Position numbers and translations under genes: made by a program. From contig OZ255620.1 of the NCBI GenBank assembly GCA_965276665.1, forward strand, positions 186,001 through 250,000: a stretch of DNA of 64,000 bases, read 5' to 3'. Positions 57,162-64,000 of the stretch are shown here, piece by piece (the first letter of the stretch is position 1; every line of letters starts with the position of its first letter). This DNA comes from CAWGJC01 sp965276665. GTDB lineage: Bacteria > Pseudomonadota > Alphaproteobacteria > Acetobacterales > Acetobacteraceae. The notes below the pieces were generated by a model. The model was not told the origin of the DNA, did not search any database, and was given only the letters and a program-made list of their open reading frames with translations.

Positions 57162-60100
57162 ACATCTCCGCGCCCTTCATCGCGCGGCCGATCGCGACCA
57201 CCCTGCTCGCCGTCGCGGTGCTGCTCGCCGGCCTGCTCGGCTATCGCGCGCTGCCGGTCTCGGCCCTGCCGCAGGTGGATTTCCCGACCATCGAGGTGAC
57301 GACGCAGCTTCCCGGCGCCAGCCCCGACACCATCGCGACCCTGATCACCGCCTCGCTTGAGCGCCAGTTCGGCGAGATCCAGGGGCTCGCCGACATGAGC
57401 TCGGTGAGCTCCGAGGGGACGAGCCAGATCACGCTGCAATTCTCGCTCGATCGCGGCATCGACAGCGCGGCGCAGGATGTCCAGGCGGCGATCAACGCCG
57501 CGGCCGGCACGCTGCCGACCAACCTGCCCTATCCGCCCGTGTACTCGAAGGTGAACCCGGCGGATGCGCCGATCATCACCATGGCGCTCACCTCCGACAC
57601 CATCCCGATCGACCGGATGAGCGATGCCGCCGACACGCTGCTGCAGCCCAAGCTCAGCCAGATCGCGGGCGTCGGCAAGGTGACGGTCGAGGGCGGGCTG
57701 CGGCCGGCGGTGCGGGTGCGGATCGATCCGGTGCGCCTCGCCGGGTACGGGCTCGGCATGGAGGACGTGCGGAGCGCGGTCTCGGCGGCCAACGTCAACG
57801 GCGCCAAGGGCGGGTTCGACGGCAAGCGCCAGGCGGTGGCGATCGGCGCCAACGACCAACTGCTCTCGGCCGACGAGTACCAGAACCTCGTCATCGCCTA
57901 CCGCAACAGCGCGCCGGTGCGGCTGAGCGATGTCGGGCAGGTGATCTCGGGCGTCGAGAATGACCGCGTCGGCGCCTGGTTCCAGGGCGCGCCCGCGGTG
58001 CTGGTGGACATCCAGCGTCAGCCGGGCGCCAACATCGTCCAGACCGTGGCGGCGATCCGCGCCGCGCTGCCGGAGCTGCAGAGCACGATCCCGGCCGGGA
58101 TCCACACGACCATCGTGACCGACCGCACCGACACGATCCGCGCCTCCGTCGCCGACGTGCAGTTCACGCTGCTGCTCGCGATCGGCCTCGTGGTGCTGGT
58201 GATCTTCCTGTTCCTGGGGTCGGTCCGGGCCACGCTGATCCCGGCGCTGGCGCTGCCGCTCTCGCTGATCGGCACGTTCGGCGTGATGTCGCTGCTCGGC
58301 TACGCGCTCGACAACCTCTCGCTGATGGCGCTCACCGTCGCCACCGGCTTCGTGGTGGACGATGCGATCGTGATGATCGAGAACGTCGTGCGCTTCATCG
58401 AGGACGGCGTCCCGCCGCTCGAGGCCGCGTATCGCGGCGCGCGGCAGATCGGTTTCACCATCATCTCGCTCACCGTCTCGCTGATCGCGGTGTTCATCCC
58501 GCTGCTGTTCATGACTGGCGTCGTCGGTCGGCTGTTCAGCGAGTTCGCGGTGACGCTGTCGGTCGCGGTGATCGTCTCGGCGGTGGTGTCGCTGACGCTG
58601 ACGCCGATGATGTGCGGGCGGCTGCTGCGCCCGATCGAGCGCGAGAAGCCGGGCCGGATCGCGCGGCTGTTCGAGCGCGGCTTCACCCTCACTCTGGCGG
58701 GCTATGCGCGTACGCTGCGCTGGTCGCTGCGGCACGGGCGGATGATGCTCGGCATCGCGGTGCTGACGCTGATCGGCACGGTCGGGCTCTACATCATCAT
58801 CCCCAAGGGCTTCCTGCCGCAGCAGGATACCGGGATCGTGACCGCCGTCATCGAGGCCTCGCAGAGCGCCTCGATCCCGGAGATGAGCGCGCTCCAGGCC
58901 AAGGTGGTGGACATCGTCAAGCGCGACCCGGCGGTGACCGGCGTCGCCTCCTTCGTCGGCGCCGGCACCATCAACGCGACGCCCAATACCGGCCAGCTCA
59001 CCATCGGGCTCAAGCCGCGCGGCCAGCGCGTCGGGGTGGATGCGATCATCGCGCGGCTCGACCAGCAGATCGAGGCGATCCCCGGCATCGCCGTGTTCAT
59101 GAAGCCGGTGCAGGACATCACCATCGGCACAAGGGTGAGCCGCACGCAGTTCCAGTACACGCTGATGGATACGGACGCCGACGAGCTCGCGAGCTGGTCG
59201 CCCCGGCTGCTCGCCAAGCTGCAGTCGCTGCCCCAGCTCGAGGATGTCGCGAGCGACCAGCAGGATGACGGGTTCCAGACCTTCATCGATGTCGATCGCG
59301 ACGCGGCGATGCGGCTCGGCGTGCCGATGCAGGCGGTCGAGGACACGCTCTACGACGCGTTCGGCCAGCGGCAGATCAGCACGATCTTCGCGCAGAGCAA
59401 CCAGTATCGCGTGGTGCTGGAGGCCGATCCGGATTTCCAGACCAGCCCGGACGCGCTCCGCCGGCTCTACGTGTCGGGCACCGCCTCCTCGCAGGTCTCG
59501 AGCAACAATTCGAGTACCGGCAACGGGCCGAGCACGCTGACCTCAGCCTCCGGCGGCACCGGCACCGGCACGCAGAGCACCGCGGCCAGCATGACCAGCC
59601 AGGCCTCGACCTCGGCCGAGCCGGAGATCCCGCTCTCCGCCATCGCGCGCCTCGAGCGCCGGACCGCGCCGCTCGCGATCACCCACGAGGCGCAGTTCCC
59701 CTCGGTGACGCTGAGCTTCAATCTCGCGCCCGGCGCCTCGCTCGGCGACGCGGTGAGCGCGGTGCGGAAAGCGGAGCAGGAGCTCGGCCTGCCGGCGACG
59801 ATCTCCGGCAGCTATTCCGGCGACGCGGCCGAGTTCCAGCGCTCGCTCGCCACCGAGCCCTATCTGATCCTGGCCGCCGTGGTGGTGATCTACATCGTGC
59901 TCGGCGTGCTCTACGAGAGCAGCATCCACCCGATCACCATCCTCTCGACCCTCCCCTCGGCGGGCATCGGCGCGCTGCTGGCGCTGATGCTGTTCGGCGC
60001 CGATCTCTCGCTCGTCGCGCTGGTCGGCGTGGTGCTGCTGATGGGCATCGTGAAGAAGAACGCCATTATGATGATCGATTTCGCGATCGAAGCGGAACGC

Positions 60101-60388
60101 GAGCGCGGCCTCTCGCCGCGCGCCGCGATCGAGGAGGCGAGCCTGCTCCGCTTCCGCCCGATCATGATGACGACGATGGCGGCTCTGCTCGGCGCGGTTC
60201 CGCTCGTCATCGGCAATGGCAGCGGGTCGGAGCTGCGCTGGCCGCTCGGCCTCGCGATCATCGGCGGCCTGCTGCTGAGCCAGCTGCTGACGCTCTACAC
60301 CACGCCCGCGATCTATCTCGCCTTCGAGCATCTGCGGCTCCGCTTCTTCCCCGGTGATCCGGACCGTCTGGCCGCCCCGGCCGAATAG
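57158..60388 (+). CDS. RND efflux pump permease, MdtB-like, with low-complexity insertion
   Basis: A 1076-residue RND transporter. It begins with GTG (overlapping the adaptor stop, GTGA) and the FIARPIATTLLAVAVLLAGL helix. It carries GFVVDDAIVMIENVVRFIED in the fourth-helix region (about residues 404-423), IIPKGFLPQQDTGIVTAVIE, and KKNAIMMIDFAIEAERERG near the end. Compared with its neighbour pump, it holds an extra ~47 residues of Ser/Thr/Gly (nt about 59490-59625) in the second periplasmic loop, between SGTASSQV and EIPLSAIARLE. In the MdtABC system two different permeases form a mixed trimer, and the order adaptor-pump-pump is the same here. Confidence 0.92.
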   Translation: MNISAPFIARPIATTLLAVAVLLAGLLGYRALPVSALPQVDFPTIEVTTQLPGASPDTIATLITASLERQFGEIQGLADMSSVSSEGTSQITLQFSLDRGIDSAAQDVQAAINAAAGTLPTNLPYPPVYSKVNPADAPIITMALTSDTIPIDRMSDAADTLLQPKLSQIAGVGKVTVEGGLRPAVRVRIDPVRLAGYGLGMEDVRSAVSAANVNGAKGGFDGKRQAVAIGANDQLLSADEYQNLVIAYRNSAPVRLSDVGQVISGVENDRVGAWFQGAPAVLVDIQRQPGANIVQTVAAIRAALPELQSTIPAGIHTTIVTDRTDTIRASVADVQFTLLLAIGLVVLVIFLFLGSVRATLIPALALPLSLIGTFGVMSLLGYALDNLSLMALTVATGFVVDDAIVMIENVVRFIEDGVPPLEAAYRGARQIGFTIISLTVSLIAVFIPLLFMTGVVGRLFSEFAVTLSVAVIVSAVVSLTLTPMMCGRLLRPIEREKPGRIARLFERGFTLTLAGYARTLRWSLRHGRMMLGIAVLTLIGTVGLYIIIPKGFLPQQDTGIVTAVIEASQSASIPEMSALQAKVVDIVKRDPAVTGVASFVGAGTINATPNTGQLTIGLKPRGQRVGVDAIIARLDQQIEAIPGIAVFMKPVQDITIGTRVSRTQFQYTLMDTDADELASWSPRLLAKLQSLPQLEDVASDQQDDGFQTFIDVDRDAAMRLGVPMQAVEDTLYDAFGQRQISTIFAQSNQYRVVLEADPDFQTSPDALRRLYVSGTASSQVSSNNSSTGNGPSTLTSASGGTGTGTQSTAASMTSQASTSAEPEIPLSAIARLERRTAPLAITHEAQFPSVTLSFNLAPGASLGDAVSAVRKAEQELGLPATISGSYSGDAAEFQRSLATEPYLILAAVVVIYIVLGVLYESSIHPITILSTLPSAGIGALLALMLFGADLSLVALVGVVLLMGIVKKNAIMMIDFAIEAERERGLSPRAAIEEASLLRFRPIMMTTMAALLGAVPLVIGNGSGSELRWPLGLAIIGGLLLSQLLTLYTTPAIYLAFEHLRLRFFPGDPDRLAAPAE

Positions 60389-60402
60389 CGCGGGCATTTC
60401 GC

Positions 60403-63400
60403 ATGGGCTTCTCAACCCCCTTCATCCACCGGCCGATCGCGACGATGCTGCTCGCGCTCGGGCTGCTGATCGCAGGCGGGGTCGCCTATAATTTCCTGCC
60501 GGTCGCGGCGCTGCCGAGCATCGACATCCCGACCATCGTGGTGTTCGCGACCCAGCCCGGCGCCGAGCCGGAGACGATGGCGACCTCGGTCGCCGCCCCG
60601 CTGGAACGCCGGCTCGGGGAGATCGCCGGCGTCACCGAGATCACCTCGGTGAGCTCGGTGGGGGCCGCCAACATCATCGTCCAGTTCGACGTCGATCGCG
60701 ACATCGACAGTGCGGCGCATGACGTGCAGGCGGCGATCAACGCCGCCTCCACGGATCTGCCCGCCGACCTGCCCTCGCCGCCCTATTACCGGAAGTTCAA
60801 TCCCGCGGAGGCGCCGATCATGACGATCGCGCTCACCTCCGACACGCTCTCCACCGCGCAGGTCTACGACGCCGCCGACACGATTCTCGGCCAGCGCCTC
60901 TCGCAGGTGGACGGGGTGAGCCAGGTGACGATCAACGGCGCCGAGAAGCCGGCGGTGCGCATCCAGCTCGACCCGGTGGCGCTGGCCGCGACCGGCCTGG
61001 CGGGGCAGGACGTGTACAACACCGTGCGCGCACAGAACGTCACCGAGCCGACCGGCGGGTTCGAAGGCAGTCAGCGCGCGGAATCGATCGGCGTGAACGG
61101 CCAGATGTCGCAGGCCGACGAGTACGCGAACCTCATCCTGCGATCGACCAACGGCCGCACGCTCCGCATCGGCGATGTCGCGCAGGTGGTCAACGGGGTC
61201 GCCAATTCGCGCCTCGCCGCCTGGAACGGCAAGAAGCCCGCGATCCTGCTCACCATCGTGAAATCGGTGGGCTCGAACGTCATCCAGACCACCGACAGCA
61301 TCCATGCCATCCTTCCCATGCTGCGCTCCTGGATGCCGCCCGACATCCAGCTCGCCGTGATCTCCGACCGCACCGGTACGATCCGCGCCAGCGTGGGCGG
61401 CATTCAGGACACGCTGCTGATCACCGTCTTCATGGTGCTGATGGTGGTGCTGATCTTCCTCCGCCGGGTGGTGCCGACGCTCGCCGCCGCCGTCACCGTG
61501 CCGCTCTCGATCGCCGGCACGCTCGCCGGCATGTGGTTCCTCGGCTACAGCCTCGACAATTTCTCGCTGATGGCGCTCACCATCTCGGTCGGCTTCGTGG
61601 TGGACGACGCGATCGTGATGATCGAGAACATCACCGCCCATATGGAAGCCGGCGCGACGCCGATGCGGGCCGCGATCGAGGGAGCCCGGCAGATCGGCTT
61701 CACCGTGCTCTCGATCAGCATCTCGCTGGTGGCGGTGTTCATCCCGCTGATCTTCATGGGCGGCCTGCTCGGCCGGCTGTTCCACGAATTCGCGATGACC
61801 CTGACCATGGCGATCGCGGTCTCCGCGGTGGTGTCGCTGACATTGACGCCGATGATCTGCGGCCGCTTCGCGCGCCACAGCTCGATCACGCCGCGTGGCG
61901 TGCTCGGGCGGATCGACCGCGCGATCGAGGCCGCGTTCCGCTCGGTGATCGGCGGCTACGCCCGCACGCTCGACTGGGCGCTCCGCCACCGCTTCCTGAT
62001 GCTGATGGTGACGCTCGGCAGCGTGGTCGCGACGGTCTGGCTCTACACCGTGGTGCCGAAGGGCTTCCTGCCGATCGAGGATACCGGGCTGATCCTCGGC
62101 TCGACCCTCGCCTCGCCCGATATCTCGTTCAAGGCGATGTCGGAACGCCAGCAGCAGGTGGTGGACGTGCTGCTGGGCGATCCAGCGATCGCCAGCGTCG
62201 GCTCGACGATCGGCGTCTCGACCGGGTTTTCCTCTCTCAACCGCGGCAATCTGACGATCCAGCTGAAACCGCTCGGCCAGCGCGGGCTGTCCTCCGAGGC
62301 GGTGATCGCCCGATTACGCGGGAAGCTGGCGGCGATCGGCGGCGTCCAGACCTTCCTGCAATCGGCGCAGGATCTGCGGACCGGCGGACGCAGCGGCGGC
62401 TCGCAATTCCAGTTCGTGCTGCTCGACCAGGATCTGGCGGAGCTGCGCACCTGGTCGCAGAAGATGGAGGCCGCGCTGCAGCGCCAGCCGGGCCTGGCGG
62501 ATGTCACCAGCGACCAGGACCGCGCCGGCCCGCAGGAAACCGTGGTGATCGACCGTGACGCCGCCGCCCGGCTCGGCGTGACGGTGAGCGCGATCGACGA
62601 CGCGCTCAACAACGCTTACTCCCAGCGCCAGATCTCGACGATCTACACCGAGCGCAACCAATACAAGGTGGTGCTGGAGGTCGATCCGAAGCTGCAGGAA
62701 GACCCCGCGCTGCTCTCGCATATCTACGTGAACGGCACGAATGACTCGCAGGTGCCGCTCTCCGCGGTCGCCCATTACGAGCCGGATTTCGCGCCGCTCT
62801 CGGTGCGGCATCAGGGGCAATTCCCGGCGGCGACGCTCTCCTTCAACCTGCTGCCCGGAGAGGCCCTCGGCAACGCGGCGAATATCGTCGACCAGACGGC
62901 GCGCGACCTGCGCATGCCGACCAGCGTGCATTACGAATTCGCCGGCAATGCGAAGTATCTCGCGCAGTCGCTCTCCACCGAGCCGATGCTGATCGGCGCA
63001 GCGCTGATCGCGATCTATATCGTGCTCGGCGTGCTGTACGAGAGCACGATCCATCCATTGACCATTCTCTCTACCCTGCCCTCGGCGGGGCTCGGCGCGC
63101 TGCTCGCGATGCTGCTGACCGGGACGGAGTTCAGCGTCATGGCGGTGATCGGCATCGTGCTGCTGATGGGGATCGTGAAGAAGAACGCGATCATGATGGT
63201 CGATTTCGCGCTCGAGGCCGAGCGCCAGCGCGGGCTCGGGCCGTTGGAGGCGATCCATCTGGCCTGCCTCGAACGTTTCCGTCCGATCATCATGACGACG
63301 CTCGCCGCCCTGCTCGGCGCGCTGCCCCTGGCGCTCGCCTGGGGCACCGGGTCGGAATTCCGCAAGCCGCTCGGCATCGCCATCGTCGGCGGCCTGATCG

Positions 63401-63498
63401 TCAGCCAGGCGCTGACGCTCTATACCACCCCGGTGGTCTATCTCGCCCTTGAGCGCTTGACCCGCGGACGGCGCACCAGGATCGTCGCGGCGGAGTGA
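60403..63498 (+). CDS. RND efflux pump permease, MdtC-like
   Basis: A 1031-residue RND transporter, second pump of the operon. It has FIHRPIATMLLALGLLIAGG at the N terminus, GFVVDDAIVMIENITAHMEA (about residues 401-420), VVPKGFLPIEDTGLILGSTL, and KKNAIMMVDFALEAERQRG at the C terminus. In the second periplasmic loop it reads LYVNGTNDSQVPLSAVAHYE, the compact form of the region that is expanded in the preceding pump. The ATG at 60403 lies 14 bases after the previous stop. It probably forms a mixed trimer with the upstream pump. Its TGA stop directly abuts the stop of the convergent motA gene. Confidence 0.93.
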   Translation: MGFSTPFIHRPIATMLLALGLLIAGGVAYNFLPVAALPSIDIPTIVVFATQPGAEPETMATSVAAPLERRLGEIAGVTEITSVSSVGAANIIVQFDVDRDIDSAAHDVQAAINAASTDLPADLPSPPYYRKFNPAEAPIMTIALTSDTLSTAQVYDAADTILGQRLSQVDGVSQVTINGAEKPAVRIQLDPVALAATGLAGQDVYNTVRAQNVTEPTGGFEGSQRAESIGVNGQMSQADEYANLILRSTNGRTLRIGDVAQVVNGVANSRLAAWNGKKPAILLTIVKSVGSNVIQTTDSIHAILPMLRSWMPPDIQLAVISDRTGTIRASVGGIQDTLLITVFMVLMVVLIFLRRVVPTLAAAVTVPLSIAGTLAGMWFLGYSLDNFSLMALTISVGFVVDDAIVMIENITAHMEAGATPMRAAIEGARQIGFTVLSISISLVAVFIPLIFMGGLLGRLFHEFAMTLTMAIAVSAVVSLTLTPMICGRFARHSSITPRGVLGRIDRAIEAAFRSVIGGYARTLDWALRHRFLMLMVTLGSVVATVWLYTVVPKGFLPIEDTGLILGSTLASPDISFKAMSERQQQVVDVLLGDPAIASVGSTIGVSTGFSSLNRGNLTIQLKPLGQRGLSSEAVIARLRGKLAAIGGVQTFLQSAQDLRTGGRSGGSQFQFVLLDQDLAELRTWSQKMEAALQRQPGLADVTSDQDRAGPQETVVIDRDAAARLGVTVSAIDDALNNAYSQRQISTIYTERNQYKVVLEVDPKLQEDPALLSHIYVNGTNDSQVPLSAVAHYEPDFAPLSVRHQGQFPAATLSFNLLPGEALGNAANIVDQTARDLRMPTSVHYEFAGNAKYLAQSLSTEPMLIGAALIAIYIVLGVLYESTIHPLTILSTLPSAGLGALLAMLLTGTEFSVMAVIGIVLLMGIVKKNAIMMVDFALEAERQRGLGPLEAIHLACLERFRPIIMTTLAALLGALPLALAWGTGSEFRKPLGIAIVGGLIVSQALTLYTTPVVYLALERLTRGRRTRIVAAE

Positions 63499-64000
63499 TC
63501 AGGCGATCTGCAGGGTCTGCACCGCCTGCTCGAGCTCCTGGAAGCTCGGCATGTGCTGATTGGGCGCCATCTTGCGGCCGGTCTCGACACTGACCTGCGG
63601 CGCGTTGCCGTGCAGATGCGCCACCAGCACCGCGCGGATCACCTCGAAATACTTGCTCTCCTCCTCGACCACGCCGCGCAGCCGGGAGGCGAACGGCCCG
63701 ACGATGCCGTAGGCGAGCAGGATGCCGAGGAAGGTGCCGACCAGCGCGCCGCCGATCATCGCGCCGAGCACCGCCGGCGGCTGGTCGATATGCGACATCG
63801 TCTTGATCACGCCGAGCACCGCCGCGACGATGCCGAGCGCCGGCAGCCCATCTGAGACGGTCTGCAGCGCGTGCGCCGGGTGCAGCTCCTCATTGAGCGT
63901 CTTCTTCAGCTCTCGCCCCATCACGTCCTCGATCTGGTGGGGATCGTCCGCATTCATGCCGATCATGCGGAGATAGTCGCAGATGATCGCGGTGGCGTGT
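63499..64000 (-). CDS. motA: Flagellar motor stator protein MotA, C-terminal part (5' end outside the window)
   Basis: The minus-strand frame is open to the window edge, so at least 167 C-terminal residues are visible. They contain CDYLRMIGMNADDPHQIEDVM, then the MotA signature region PALGIVAAVLGVIKTMSHID with PAVLGAMIGGALVGTFLGIL (the last two membrane helices), and the cytoplasmic tail FASRLRGVVEEESKYFEVIR. MotA with MotB forms the proton-driven stator that turns the flagellum. This implies a motile organism with flagellar genes beyond the window edge. The gene ends with no spacer from the convergent efflux operon. Confidence 0.93.
   Translation of the reverse strand, partial: HATAIICDYLRMIGMNADDPHQIEDVMGRELKKTLNEELHPAHALQTVSDGLPALGIVAAVLGVIKTMSHIDQPPAVLGAMIGGALVGTFLGILLAYGIVGPFASRLRGVVEEESKYFEVIRAVLVAHLHGNAPQVSVETGRKMAPNQHMPSFQELEQAVQTLQIA

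Noticed and set aside
1..64000. CRISPR arrays, tRNA or rRNA genes, prophage or insertion sequences
   Set aside because: No regularly spaced repeats, no cloverleaf-like or ribosomal sequence, and no transposase or integrase motifs were recognised on reading; not exhaustively computed.

Overview
The window is a GC-rich chromosomal segment from an alphaproteobacterium. Three things point there: a PhyR/NepR/EcfG general stress response locus, an lptF-lptG-lptD-surA outer-membrane biogenesis run, and the codon and base composition. I suspect Acetobacteraceae (Rhodospirillales), because a 'GGGGCTCTGCCCC'-type intergenic inverted repeat is present and the gene content fits, but that placement is inference. 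No tRNA, rRNA, CRISPR array, phage gene or insertion sequence was seen.

Layout. 1-3.8 kb: the C-terminal part of a Na/phosphate cotransporter with a PhoU-like domain, an ornithine cyclodeaminase-family enzyme, an N-formylglutamate amidohydrolase and a small lytic transglycosylase. 3.8-10.8 kb: small-molecule metabolism, with a PIG3-type quinone oxidoreductase, an SDR, a DenD-like dehydrogenase overlapping a hexapeptide transferase, a frameshifted pseudogene, and an operon of HMG-CoA lyase, CaiB-type CoA-transferase and a DUF6614-like protein. 10.8-15.4 kb: an RND efflux adaptor and pump behind a palindromic TetR-type operator. 15.5-19.7 kb: an orphan molybdopterin hydroxylase large subunit coupled to a HAD hydrolase, then an M20 amidohydrolase.

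19.8-24.0 kb is the general stress response core: a HisKA_2/HWE sensor kinase, NepR, two EcfG-type sigma factors and a divergent PhyR. Immediately downstream, 24.0-38.2 kb holds a tightly overlapping alpha-glucan/trehalose cluster: GlgE with an extra N-terminal domain, a TreS-maltokinase fusion, GlgB, TreZ, MalQ, and OtsA with its own promoter. An EcfG-like element (GGAAC-N16-CGTA) sits before otsA and a weaker one before glgE, so the regulators and their likely targets are neighbours. Together the enzymes can turn trehalose into maltose, maltose-1-phosphate and branched alpha-glucan, a plausible desiccation or osmotic stress output.

38.2-45.1 kb is the LPS export and outer-membrane assembly operon (lptF, lptG, lptD, surA) with a coupled MDR oxidoreductase, then a PpgK-like ROK glucokinase. 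46.2-49.4 kb is a solo RND permease. It is separated from a convergent branched-chain amino acid-type ABC transporter (49.6-54.1 kb) by a 216-bp near-perfect inverted repeat that contains both stop codons. 54.3-63.5 kb is an outer-membrane factor / adaptor / double-permease efflux operon of MdtABC type, followed convergently by the C-terminal part of a MotA stator protein that runs off the window.

The most interesting observations are the stress locus linked to a GlgE-pathway cluster with candidate EcfG promoters, the 216-bp inverted repeat, the matching low-complexity insertions in the MdtA-like adaptor and its MdtB-like pump, and the outer-membrane lipoprotein gene that has no canonical start codon in frame.
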